DNA of 64,000 nucleotides. Origin: Cyclobacteriaceae bacterium (GTDB taxonomy: Bacteria; Bacteroidota; Bacteroidia; Cytophagales; Cyclobacteriaceae). Positions 48,947 to 57,341 of the stretch are shown piece by piece. The stretch covers positions 84,140-148,139 of the forward strand of contig JANWWN010000001.1 of the NCBI GenBank assembly GCA_025055435.1. The letters are read 5' to 3'. Within the stretch, counting starts at the first letter, position 1, and the number at the start of each line of letters is the position of its first letter. A program made the position numbers and the translations under genes. A model generated the notes under the pieces. That model was not told the origin of the DNA and ran no database searches. It saw only the letters and a list, made by a program, of their open reading frames with translations.

Positions 48947-49726
48947 ATGAAAGTCCGCTTCATATTCCTGATTCTCCTTGCACTGCTGTGCACATTAAGC
49001 GCCATGGCACAGCATGCCTACCATCGTAATAAAGCGAGACACTACAAAACGCGCTATCGCAACCAGATAGCTTATTATGCAGATGCCTGCGACCTGCTGC
49101 AGAAAAAAAAGAACACCGTACCTAAACAATCCTTTAGGCTCCGAACTTCTCCGGTCCGGTATAAACCCATGGCCGAATTTGAACCTCCCGGCTCGGTAAG
49201 AACAGCCTTATTAACTCCGACACCTGTGCCTGCTACCATTCCGGTTCAACCGGAACCGACTGAAGAGGAACGTCAGAATAAAGTAGAAGATAAGGTTCTG
49301 GCCGAAAATCTTTTGCCGGTTCCTACCTCGGAAAAACATGCGGAGATACGGCAAAAGGTTCGCGAGATGCTTCAGCAGAAAAAAGACGGTGAACCCATTG
49401 ATTTACCGCCGCTTTACTTTCACTTTAACCGTGACGAGCTGGCCATCGTAAACACCGAGCCATTTTTGTATGCTGTGGAATTTGCCCTGCACGGCCGCCA
49501 CATACTTATAGAAGGGCATACCGACAGCCAGGGCTCCGATCAATATAATGTGCAACTGTCCATTAAACGGGTGGAGCGCATTCGCAAAATGATGCACGAC
49601 ATGGGCGTGCCGGATGACCTGATTTCGGTAGTGGGCTATGGTGAAGAGCAGGCGGCAACAGTTGCCTCTGTGAACCGCACAAGCGACCACCAGCAATACC
49701 GCCGGGTTGACTTTAAAGTCTTTTAA
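48947..49726 (+). CDS. OmpA-family peptidoglycan-binding protein
   Basis: From ATG at 48947 a 259-residue exported protein: signal peptide MKVRFIFLILLALLCTLSAM, then a short basic module (ACDLLQKKKN ... YKPMAEFEPP) and a Pro/Thr linker. The C-terminal OmpA domain covers about 155-255. Its signatures are LYFHFNRDELAIVN, IEGHTDSQGS and NVQLSIKRVERI, with the Asp and Arg that bind diaminopimelate. There is no beta-barrel domain, so it is a periplasmic peptidoglycan-associated protein rather than full OmpA. The frame is open to 48881, but that extension precedes the signal peptide. Confidence 0.88.
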   Translation: MKVRFIFLILLALLCTLSAMAQHAYHRNKARHYKTRYRNQIAYYADACDLLQKKKNTVPKQSFRLRTSPVRYKPMAEFEPPGSVRTALLTPTPVPATIPVQPEPTEEERQNKVEDKVLAENLLPVPTSEKHAEIRQKVREMLQQKKDGEPIDLPPLYFHFNRDELAIVNTEPFLYAVEFALHGRHILIEGHTDSQGSDQYNVQLSIKRVERIRKMMHDMGVPDDLISVVGYGEEQAATVASVNRTSDHQQYRRVDFKVF

Positions 49727-50397
49727 TAAAGCCGTAAAACAGTTTCTTCCGACTGGTAGCCACTATCGGCTAAGCGAATCATGATTTCAACCATATATTC
49801 AGGTTTTACCCATGAGGTGAAATCAGCCGATGGCATGGCCCTTCGGTTGTCGGGCGTGTCGATAATATTCGGCACCAGGACGTAGCTTCTTACGTTGTGC
49901 TGAAGGCCTGCATGATTAATGGCTTCACTGAAGCGGAACAACAAACTTTTTGAAAAAGCATAGGTCAGCGCGCCAGCTGCATTTTCAGGATGCAAGGCTG
50001 TGCGGGCACCGATGAAAAAAATCCGCCCGTTATTGCGGTTCATCATGTGCAGTGCGAGTGGCTGGGCCACGTTCCAGGCCGTTTGGGCGTTGAGTGCCAG
50101 CATTTGTTTTAAAGATGTTCCGTCAGCCTGTTGTAGTGATGCCGGTGCAAAACCTCCGGCCAGTAATAATCCGGCCTGAATGTGATTCCAGCTTACGAAA
50201 ACTTCCCTCAGCCAGTCGGAAACAGCGGCCTGATTACGCAAATCAATCGCGTAGCAATGCAGATTAGGATGAGGATTACCCGGCCAGCTTTTACCGGGAG
50301 AAACGGTTGCCAGCACAGTCCAACCTTTTTGCAGGAACTGCGAAACAGCCACCTGACCCAGGTTTCCTCCGGCTCCGGTAATGAGTGCAACGGGCAT
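49723..50397 (-). CDS. Short-chain dehydrogenase/reductase
   Basis: A 224-residue SDR with Rossmann loop ALITGAGGNLGQVAVSQF at the N-terminus. The YxxxK catalytic pair is in LTYAFSKSLLF. The catalytic Ser expected 13 residues before the Tyr is replaced by Thr (GARTALHP), which may still work. NAD(P) specificity and substrate are unknown. Its stop overlaps the OmpA-family gene's stop by 4 bp (convergent), and it is 3 bp downstream of the beta-barrel gene. Confidence 0.88.
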   Translation of the reverse strand: MPVALITGAGGNLGQVAVSQFLQKGWTVLATVSPGKSWPGNPHPNLHCYAIDLRNQAAVSDWLREVFVSWNHIQAGLLLAGGFAPASLQQADGTSLKQMLALNAQTAWNVAQPLALHMMNRNNGRIFFIGARTALHPENAAGALTYAFSKSLLFRFSEAINHAGLQHNVRSYVLVPNIIDTPDNRRAMPSADFTSWVKPEYMVEIMIRLADSGYQSEETVLRLY

Positions 50398-50400
50398 AGA

Positions 50401-51309
50401 TTAACTTTTGGGCTTTTTGTTGCGCGGTCCAGGCCATGGATATTTTGAGGGGCGATAAGGCTTGCTCTCGGCTCTTTTTTTCGACCGCGACTGTTTTTCG
50501 CGTGGCTCAATCTCGGCTGTTTTTGAAATTCCAACCGTTAGTACCGCAAATAAGTCTCTTCTCGCTCCGAAGCGATCGTAAATGGCTTCATTATTACGAA
50601 CCCTTTCCAAATAGCTTTCGGTTCGGGGTTCGAGCAGACCGTATTGTATGCGGAAGTCGAATGATATGCGAAGCGTTTCCTGCACATCCCAGTCTGAGCG
50701 AAAACCAATGGCTCCGAAAAGCTGGATGGGTTTGAAATCTTTTTTATCCAGCATAACCAGATTATTAACAGCCGGACAGATGATTTCGGATGAACCAGGG
50801 AAAGTAGGGGTGTAATCGGGCGGAAGATTAGGTATAACGGCCGTTGGGAACTTCAGTGTGGCTGCACTGTGCGTGATGGTTTCTTTTGCTTTCAACAGGT
50901 AGGCTGCGCTTGCCGAGGCTACAAAGCTTACTTTAAAAAAATTCAGGTCAATCATGTGCAGCTTAAATCCGACAGGTGCCTGGAGGTAGGTTAAATCAAT
51001 TTTCCGCTCGCCCACATCACCACCCGCTACGTTGATCACATTAAAGTATTGTCCTATCTGAACAACAGCCGGGTCTAAAGTGAAACCGTAACCTTCAAGG
51101 TCTATTCCGTAATGCACGCCGATGGGGGCAAACTTAATACGGTATTTTTCGCGGTACCTGGGGTCCTTTAAGATGCCTTCATCCCAGGTATAAGCCGTGG
51201 TAAAACCGGAAAAGATTCCAAGAGAATGTACCTCCTGGCAGAAGGCTGTTTGTATGCCTGCGGCAATCAGGCATAACAGAAAAAATACAGGGTTAAGGCT
51301 GAGGGTCAT
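50401..51309 (-). CDS. Outer-membrane beta-barrel protein (PorT-like) with basic tail
   Basis: A 302-residue protein with signal peptide NPVFFLLCLIAAGIQTAFCQ. Alternating strands follow, typical of an eight-to-ten-stranded barrel (YGIDLEGYGFTLDPAVVQIG, TYLQAPVGFKLHM). The last about 40 residues after ISKTAEIEPRE are very basic and Pro-rich (SRSKKRAESKPYRPSKYP), an unusual end for a barrel and presumably periplasmic or exposed. It resembles PF13568-type barrels. It is upstream of the SDR on the same strand and divergent from the sulfatase gene. Confidence 0.75.
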   Translation of the reverse strand: MTLSLNPVFFLLCLIAAGIQTAFCQEVHSLGIFSGFTTAYTWDEGILKDPRYREKYRIKFAPIGVHYGIDLEGYGFTLDPAVVQIGQYFNVINVAGGDVGERKIDLTYLQAPVGFKLHMIDLNFFKVSFVASASAAYLLKAKETITHSAATLKFPTAVIPNLPPDYTPTFPGSSEIICPAVNNLVMLDKKDFKPIQLFGAIGFRSDWDVQETLRISFDFRIQYGLLEPRTESYLERVRNNEAIYDRFGARRDLFAVLTVGISKTAEIEPREKQSRSKKRAESKPYRPSKYPWPGPRNKKPKS

Positions 51310-51434
51310 TTATTTGGCCAAATTATCTCAGCAAAATAATAATTTGTTCGGTTTCGGCTGTAACAGGCCTGGCATACCCGGGCACTTTGTGTGTTTATTT
51401 GCGTCATTTTTCGTTATTCGTACCCTTAGCTAAT

Positions 51435-53378
51435 ATGACCTTGCTGAACGGTTTTGCTACCATCCGTTTATCGACCAACATCTTCATGGTGTTGATTCAA
51501 AGGCTCCTGATCATCATGGTTATGATGAGCCTTACACGGGTATTTTTTTACCTGTACAACATAGCATACTTTCCGGAGGTTACCCTGCCTTCGCTGATCA
51601 GGCTATTGTGGGGCGGCCTCCGGTTCGATCTTACGGCCGTACTGTATGTCAACCTGCCCGTTATCCTGCTTATGGTACTGCCGTTGAATATCCGCTTCAA
51701 GCCGGCTTATCAACGCTTCACTGAAGTGGTATTCTATGTTTTGAACAGTTTCATGTTGGGGGCCAATCTGGCTGACACCGTATATTACCGCTTTACGCTG
51801 CGAAGAACAACGGCTGATGTTTTCCGCCAGTTTGAAAACGAAACCAATCTTACCCAGCTTTTTATCCGTTTCATGGCCGATTACTGGTACGCAGTTTTGG
51901 TGTGGGTTACACTGATCGCCCTGATGGTGTGGTGGAACCGCAGGTACCGGATTGAGGGCCCGCAAATGCAGAACAGATTTTTGTATTACACCCTGGGAGT
52001 ACTGAGTCTGCCGCTTATCGGTTACCTGTTTATCGGAGGGGTGCGCGGAGGCTTTCGCCACAGTACACGGCCCATTACCATCAGCAATGCGGCTGCGTAT
52101 GTGCAGCAGGCTGCTGAAGTAAATGTTGTTCTGAACACCCCGTTTGCTGTTCTGCGCACCATCGGTAAAACAAAAATTGCGCGTGTTAACTTTTATGATG
52201 AAGAAGAACTGGAACGCATCTATTCGCCGGTTCATCATCCGCCTGATACGCTAACGTTTCGAAAGTATAACGTGGTAATTATCATTCTCGAAAGTTTTTC
52301 CCGTGAGTTTATCGGTGCGCTCAATAAAGACAAACCCGGTTATTCGGGTTTTACGCCCTTTTTAGATTCTCTCATCGCGCACAGCCTTACGTTCAGGTAT
52401 TCATTGGCCAACGGACGGAAGTCGATTGATGCGCTTCCGTCGGTGCTGGCCGGTATTCCGTCCATGGAGGTGCCCTATGTGCTAACGCCCTTCTCCAATA
52501 ACCGCATTCGTGCATTAGGTACCCTGCTGAGCGAGCGGGGTTATCATACATCGTTTTTTCATGGCGCACCCAACGGCTCCATGGGCTTTGACGCTTTTGC
52601 AAACATGGCCGGTATAAAAAATTATTTCGGGATGACTGAATACGGTAACGATAAGGATTTTGACGGCATGTGGGGTATCTGGGACCATAAGTTTTTGGAC
52701 TTTTATGCTGAAAAACTGGGCACCTTTCCGCAACCGTTTTTATCGGTTTTCTTTTCGGTTAGTTCGCACCATCCTTTCATTATTCCTTCTGAGTTTGAAG
52801 GCAGATTTAAAGGAGGGGAGCAGCCCATCCTGAAGTGCATTGAATACACCGATTACGCTTTGCGGCAGTTTTTTTATCGCATCCGCAGGCAGCCGTGGTT
52901 TAAGGAAACGCTCTTTGTAATTACAGCCGACCATTGCTCTTCGAATATTTTGTTTCCGGAATCGCGCACAGCCTGGGGTGCAGTTTCTGTTCCGGTCATT
53001 TTCTATCGCCCGGATAATTCGCTGGCGGGCATGCGCAATGAAATTGCCCAGCAAACTGATATCATGCCATCGGTTTTGGGTTACCTGGGTTACAATCAGC
53101 CTTATTTGGCTTTTGGCAGAAATGTTTTTTCCGCTACCGCTACTCCATTTTCTTTTTCTTACCGTGACGGGTATAACTATTTTGAAGGAGAGTGGCTGCT
53201 GCATTTTGACGGTCGTGCAACCGGGGCTTTGTATCACTTTGCCAGTGACCGGATGCTGAACAACGATGTAAAAGATGAACAGTTTGATCGTACCAGGCAG
53301 ATGGAGGCTAAAATAAAAGCCATCATCCAACAGTATAATAACCGGTTACTGGATAACCGGCTTACTCCACCGATGTAA
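51435..53378 (+). CDS. LTA-synthase/MdoB-like membrane sulfatase-superfamily phosphotransferase
   Basis: From ATG at 51435 a 647-residue protein with about five N-terminal membrane helices and a large periplasmic sulfatase-fold domain. Metal and nucleophile motifs are VVIIILESFSREF, then ANGRKSIDALPSVLAG (putative nucleophile Ser, where LtaS has Thr), FFSVSSHHPF and ITADHCSSN. Gram-negative relatives transfer phosphoglycerol or phosphoethanolamine to glucans or lipids. The real substrate is unknown. An in-frame GTG at 51387 is less likely because its first residues are poorly hydrophobic. The 3' end overlaps the convergent barrel gene by 17 bp. Confidence 0.9.
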   Translation: MTLLNGFATIRLSTNIFMVLIQRLLIIMVMMSLTRVFFYLYNIAYFPEVTLPSLIRLLWGGLRFDLTAVLYVNLPVILLMVLPLNIRFKPAYQRFTEVVFYVLNSFMLGANLADTVYYRFTLRRTTADVFRQFENETNLTQLFIRFMADYWYAVLVWVTLIALMVWWNRRYRIEGPQMQNRFLYYTLGVLSLPLIGYLFIGGVRGGFRHSTRPITISNAAAYVQQAAEVNVVLNTPFAVLRTIGKTKIARVNFYDEEELERIYSPVHHPPDTLTFRKYNVVIIILESFSREFIGALNKDKPGYSGFTPFLDSLIAHSLTFRYSLANGRKSIDALPSVLAGIPSMEVPYVLTPFSNNRIRALGTLLSERGYHTSFFHGAPNGSMGFDAFANMAGIKNYFGMTEYGNDKDFDGMWGIWDHKFLDFYAEKLGTFPQPFLSVFFSVSSHHPFIIPSEFEGRFKGGEQPILKCIEYTDYALRQFFYRIRRQPWFKETLFVITADHCSSNILFPESRTAWGAVSVPVIFYRPDNSLAGMRNEIAQQTDIMPSVLGYLGYNQPYLAFGRNVFSATATPFSFSYRDGYNYFEGEWLLHFDGRATGALYHFASDRMLNNDVKDEQFDRTRQMEAKIKAIIQQYNNRLLDNRLTPPM

Positions 53379-54114
53379 AGGGCAGGTTTAAGCCCAGCTG
53401 AATCAGTATCATTTGTGCACGTGTACGACCTTCCTCGTAGGTCACAAATCCATTGTCAACGGCCACCGAGCCGCGCTTAACATAATCAATCGGGCTGCCG
53501 GACGAATACCCGATTCGCAGGGTGAAACTGCCACCCGGCTGGTCGGGGTTGGCTTTAGAGGGCCTGCGTATAAACCAGCCAACGGCAAGCGTGCGCACCA
53601 GGCCCGTATCGTTTGTAGTGTGAATAACTTCGGGCTGGCTGTCGTTCAGCACAATATCCAGGGCGTTTTTGTCAATTTTTGTTCGCGTATTATATATTTC
53701 CAGTCCGAGTGCGCCATCAATAAAAGGAATGAAGCCTTTTTGTTTTTGAAAGGGCATGAGCCGGAATAGGGCATTGATGGCATAGTAATTAAAAGTTGTT
53801 TTTAACGGGGGCGTGGTGGGAGTTCCGTCAATAAAATCGCGTCCGAAAGTAACGTAAGTAAAGTCAATGCCCGGATAGACGGGCGAGTAACTTTGTTTTC
53901 CTTTCGGATTGAACAAAAGCTGCAAGTCGAAGCCTACGGCTGTTCCGCCGATGGGATTATCCACAGCCTCGCGGAATTCCTTAAAGGGTAAATTGATATT
54001 GCCGTACAGACCGATTAATCCGCTTTCCTGCGCAACGGAAGTGCTGAAAGCCAGTGTGAAAAGTAAAACTGTGCAGCGGAGGGAAAGTGAGTTGTGAAGA
54101 GTTATTGTGGGCAT
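53362..54114 (-). CDS. Putative outer-membrane beta-barrel protein
   Basis: A 250-residue exported protein: signal peptide CTVLLFTLAFSTSVAQ, then a barrel-like pattern (GLIGLYGNINLPFKEFREAV, YYAINALFRLMPFQKQKGFI) and C-terminal strands TRAQMILIQLGLNLPFTS ending near the stop. I cannot name a specific family. It overlaps the 3' end of the sulfatase gene, on the opposite strand. Confidence 0.65.
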   Translation of the reverse strand: MPTITLHNSLSLRCTVLLFTLAFSTSVAQESGLIGLYGNINLPFKEFREAVDNPIGGTAVGFDLQLLFNPKGKQSYSPVYPGIDFTYVTFGRDFIDGTPTTPPLKTTFNYYAINALFRLMPFQKQKGFIPFIDGALGLEIYNTRTKIDKNALDIVLNDSQPEVIHTTNDTGLVRTLAVGWFIRRPSKANPDQPGGSFTLRIGYSSGSPIDYVKRGSVAVDNGFVTYEEGRTRAQMILIQLGLNLPFTSVE

Positions 54115-54234
54115 ACCAAATTTAATAAGTGGTTAACACTCGTGCATAAAGTGTGCCGAGCAATCAGCCCACTGAGGCATCCACGTTAAATCGGCCCGGA
54201 CAAATTGTTCTAAAGTAACAAATCAGGATAAAAT

Positions 54235-54274
54235 AAAAAAAAAGCGGGCCGGTTACATTTAAAAATAACCGGCC
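54235..54274 (-). terminator. Intrinsic terminator after yebC
   Basis: GGCCGGTTA / TAACCGGCC, a 9-bp perfect stem with a 10-base loop, followed on the minus strand by CGC and a long T run. It ends the yebC transcript, about 28 bp after the stop. Confidence 0.8.
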
Positions 54275-54302
54275 TAACACGGGTTATTTACTATACAGTG
54301 CG

Positions 54303-55010
54303 TTAGGCCAGGTTGTGGTGTACTTTCTGGACATCGTCATCGCTCTCCAGTGCTTCGATGCATTTCAGTACTTCATCAAGCTGCTCTTCGGGTAACTCTT
54401 TGGTGGTAGTAGGGATGTATTGCAGTTCGGCACTTTTAGCCTCCAGGTTGCGGGACTCTAAAAACTTCTGCATCTGGCCGAACTCATTGAATTTGGTATA
54501 GACCGTAATTTCTTCTTCTCCCCGTTCAATTTCATCGGCACCGGCATCAATGAGGTCCAGTAAAATTTCGTCCACGTCAATTTGGGAAGGGTCGAATTTA
54601 AAAACGCCTTTGCGTTCAAACATAAAGGCTACTGAACCGGATGTGCCCAGACTGCCACCATGTTTGGAGAAGTGAAGCCGGATGTTGGCTACCGTGCGGG
54701 TAGGGTTATCGGTGGCACATTCCACCAGAATGGGCACGCCATGCGGTCCGTACCCTTCGTAAGTTATTTCCTGATAATCTTTTTCATCGCGCGAGCTGGC
54801 CCGTTTGATAGCGGCTTCGATTTTGTCCTTTGGCATGTTGACGCCTTTGGCGTTCTGAATAGCCAGGCGCAGCTTGGGATTGTATTCCGGATTGGGACCT
54901 CCCTGCTTCACGGCAATGGATATTTCCTTGCCGATGCGTGTAAAGGCTTTCGACATGCGGTCGTACCGCGCAAACATTTTGTACTTCCGTTTTTCGAATA
55001 TGCGACCCAT
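54303..55010 (-). CDS. yebC: YebC/PmpR family protein
   Basis: A 235-residue member of the YebC family, described as transcriptional regulators and more recently linked to translation of proline-rich sequences. From ATG at 55010 it begins MGRIFEKRKYKMFARYDRMS, the Bacteroidota-type start instead of MAGHSKW. Core signatures are VNMPKDKIEAAIKRASSRDE, YEGYGPHGVPILVE and LGTSGSVAFMFERKG. It is 46 bp downstream of menE on the same strand. The longer ORF start at 55079 overlaps menE and is not chosen. Confidence 0.95.
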   Translation of the reverse strand: MGRIFEKRKYKMFARYDRMSKAFTRIGKEISIAVKQGGPNPEYNPKLRLAIQNAKGVNMPKDKIEAAIKRASSRDEKDYQEITYEGYGPHGVPILVECATDNPTRTVANIRLHFSKHGGSLGTSGSVAFMFERKGVFKFDPSQIDVDEILLDLIDAGADEIERGEEEITVYTKFNEFGQMQKFLESRNLEAKSAELQYIPTTTKELPEEQLDEVLKCIEALESDDDVQKVHHNLA

Positions 55011-55056
55011 AGCGTATCCGGTTAGCGCCACAAAATTATAATGCTTTTTCAACTGT

Positions 55057-56145
55057 TCAACCGGCGTGGAGCAGGGCAAGCGTTTCGCTGCGCATGATTT
55101 TGCCCGTGGATGTTCGTTTGAATTCAGGGAGGTAGAATATGCTGCGCGGAGCGTGAAGGGCGAGTTCTTTTTTCAGCGCGCTGCGAATCATTTGTTCGGT
55201 GTCTAAGGGCAATGGCCGTCCTTCCATGATCAGCACTGCCTGCTGGCCCAGTTCATCGTGCGGAAGGCTGCCTACAAAAAAATCATACGATATGCCCATT
55301 CTGCTTAGCACAGCAGCAACAACCTTCTCGCATTGTTCCGGTAAAATTTTTATCCCGCCGCTGTTAATAACATGATCCATACGCCCGAGAATACGGAACG
55401 ATCCGTCGGGAAAAATTTCGGCTACATCACGCGTAATCACCGGTGTGGCCAGTTCAGGTACTTTTATGATCAGGCAGGCATCGTCATTCAGGCTGATTTC
55501 AACGCCTGGAAGGGGATGGAATGCCGTTTCCGGCTCGGGTCCTGAAAGCCGTTGCAGCGCGATATTCGATGCGGTCTCCGTCATGCCATAGGTGGCGTAG
55601 ATGTTATTCGGTAAATTTCGAAGCGCATCGGCCAGCACAGGTGAAACCGGCGCTCCGCCAATGAGTATGGCCGATATGTTCAGCAAAGCGTGCATCGACT
55701 CAGTCATCATACGGCTCATCTGCAGTGGCACTACGGCCATAAAATCAACCGGGTCGTTAATTTGTTGCAACGGATTTCCGGAAGGTTCGGTGGCCACGAT
55801 GCGGAGGTTGTGGGTTAATGCACGCACCAACATCATCTTACCTGCGATGTACCGGGTATCCAGGCAAACCAACGCGGTTTGGCCCGGCTTAACCGGCAGC
55901 CGCGACATGGTGCGCTGGGCGCTCATAACCAGCTGTTCGCGTGATAACGTAATAATCTTTGGAGTTCCGGTTGAGCCGCTGGTTTGCTGGCTGAAAAATT
56001 TTTCACCGTTTATCCAGGATGAAATAAAATGCAGTGTCTCTTCTTCAAAGGATGTTTGTGGCTTTTCACGGACCGCTGAGCGGAGCTTCACTTCGCGGCC
56101 ATTCAGTAGCAGGTAATCAAATGAATAGTTGAAAGGAAGGCTCAC
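55057..56145 (-). CDS. menE: o-Succinylbenzoate-CoA ligase (MenE-like)
   Basis: Activates o-succinylbenzoate with CoA and ATP in menaquinone synthesis. The 362-residue protein is an ANL adenylate-forming enzyme with the P-loop TSGSTGTPKIITLSREQL, the YGMTETASNIAL motif and the C-terminal GRMDHVINSGGIKI hinge. It ends with the catalytic Lys in RTSTGKIMRSE. It is shorter than E. coli MenE (about 450), as is usual in this phylum. The start is GTG, overlapping the upstream TerB-like gene by 4 bp. Context (menF-D-B) supports MenE over other acyl-CoA ligases. Confidence 0.92.
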   Translation of the reverse strand: MSLPFNYSFDYLLLNGREVKLRSAVREKPQTSFEEETLHFISSWINGEKFFSQQTSGSTGTPKIITLSREQLVMSAQRTMSRLPVKPGQTALVCLDTRYIAGKMMLVRALTHNLRIVATEPSGNPLQQINDPVDFMAVVPLQMSRMMTESMHALLNISAILIGGAPVSPVLADALRNLPNNIYATYGMTETASNIALQRLSGPEPETAFHPLPGVEISLNDDACLIIKVPELATPVITRDVAEIFPDGSFRILGRMDHVINSGGIKILPEQCEKVVAAVLSRMGISYDFFVGSLPHDELGQQAVLIMEGRPLPLDTEQMIRSALKKELALHAPRSIFYLPEFKRTSTGKIMRSETLALLHAG

Positions 56146-56510
56146 AATTCATCCAGGTCCTGTTCAAATCGACCTACCAGCAATCCTTCTTTTGCCGAGA
56201 AGCCGCAGCACGATTCGGCTACGCGTTGTACTACGCGTTTTGCTTTTTCTTTTAACTCCGGTGTAAGCGCTTTTTTATAGCGTCTGAAATCGGCCATGGC
56301 CTGCTTATACGCTTCTTCCATCGAAGGGTTGAGCACCTCATCCAGTAATTCAAACCGGCTTTCAGCTACCCATGCATCATAATCCAGTTCTTCGCGAATG
56401 ATGTCGGTGAAAGCCATGCGCTCTCTGGCGCTCAGTCCGCGGTCGGCCTTGGCGATTACATAAGCTACTTCAGCAATGGAGCGATAGATTTCCCGTTTCT
56501 GGAAGTCCAT
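56142..56510 (-). CDS. TerB-like protein inside the men operon
   Basis: A 122-residue helical protein. AYVIAKADRGLSARERMAFT near residue 17 matches the TerB pattern (A-D-G/R-x-L/S-x-x-E-R), and a second acidic helix RVAESCCGFSAKEGLLVGRF lies near the C-terminus. There is no known menaquinone enzyme activity for this fold. It sits between menB (6-bp gap) and menE (4-bp overlap), so it is almost certainly in the same transcript. A scaffolding or regulatory role in menaquinone synthesis is only inferred. Confidence 0.75.
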   Translation of the reverse strand: MDFQKREIYRSIAEVAYVIAKADRGLSARERMAFTDIIREELDYDAWVAESRFELLDEVLNPSMEEAYKQAMADFRRYKKALTPELKEKAKRVVQRVAESCCGFSAKEGLLVGRFEQDLDEL

Positions 56511-56516
56511 AAAAGA

Positions 56517-57341
56517 TTACGGGAATTTAGGGAATTTGTTCCAATCGGGGTCGCGCTTTTCAATGAATGCATTTTTGCCTTCCTTGGCTTCGTCTGTCAG
56601 GTAGTAGAGCAGTGTTGCATTACCCGCCAGTTCCTGAATACCGGCCTGGCCGTCCAGCTCGGCATTAAATGAAACTTTCAGCATGCGGATGGCCAGCGGA
56701 CTTTTCTTTATGATTTTCCGTGCCCATTCCACGTACGTATCTTCCAGCTTATCTAACGGAACGACTTTGTTTACCAGGCCCATCTCCAGGGCTTCCTGTG
56801 CATTGTACTGGTCGCACAGATACCAGATTTCACGTGCCTTTTTTTGTCCTACGATGCGCGCCAGATAGGACGCGCCAAAGCCACCATCGAAACTACCAAC
56901 CTTCGGACCGGTTTGTCCGAAACGCGCGTTCTCGGCAGCTATGGTTAAGTCGCATACCACATGCAGCACATGCCCTCCGCCAATGGCCCAGCCGGCAACG
57001 GCTGCTATTACGGGTTTAGGTATGGAGCGAATCATGCGTTGCAGGTCGAGAACATTGAGACGCGGTACGGCATCCTGACCTACATAGCCACCATGGCCGC
57101 GCACCCGTTGGTCGCCACCGCTGCAAAAGGCCTGTCCGCCTTCGCCTGTAAGAATCACCACGCGGATATTGGCATCTTCGCGACAGTAGGCCATGGCATC
57201 CATCATTTCCTGAACAGTAAGCGGAGTGAACGCATTGTGCACTTCCGGCCGGTTGATGCTGATGCGGGCTATTTCTTCGAACCGGTGAAACAGAATTTCC
57301 TTGTATTCCTTGATTGGTTGCCAGGGATATTTAAGTTGCAT
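56517..57341 (-). CDS. menB: 1,4-dihydroxy-2-naphthoyl-CoA synthase
   Basis: Cyclises o-succinylbenzoyl-CoA to DHNA-CoA. The 274-residue crotonase-fold enzyme has [16 protein letters not shown] near residue 72 and the hallmark [20 protein letters not shown], including the catalytic Asp. [20 protein letters not shown] follows, close to the E. coli MenB text. The start overlaps the menD 3' end by 11 bp. Confidence 0.97.
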   Translation of the reverse strand: MQLKYPWQPIKEYKEILFHRFEEIARISINRPEVHNAFTPLTVQEMMDAMAYCREDANIRVVILTGEGGQAFCSGGDQRVRGHGGYVGQDAVPRLNVLDLQRMIRSIPKPVIAAVAGWAIGGGHVLHVVCDLTIAAENARFGQTGPKVGSFDGGFGASYLARIVGQKKAREIWYLCDQYNAQEALEMGLVNKVVPLDKLEDTYVEWARKIIKKSPLAIRMLKVSFNAELDGQAGIQELAGNATLLYYLTDEAKEGKNAFIEKRDPDWNKFPKFP

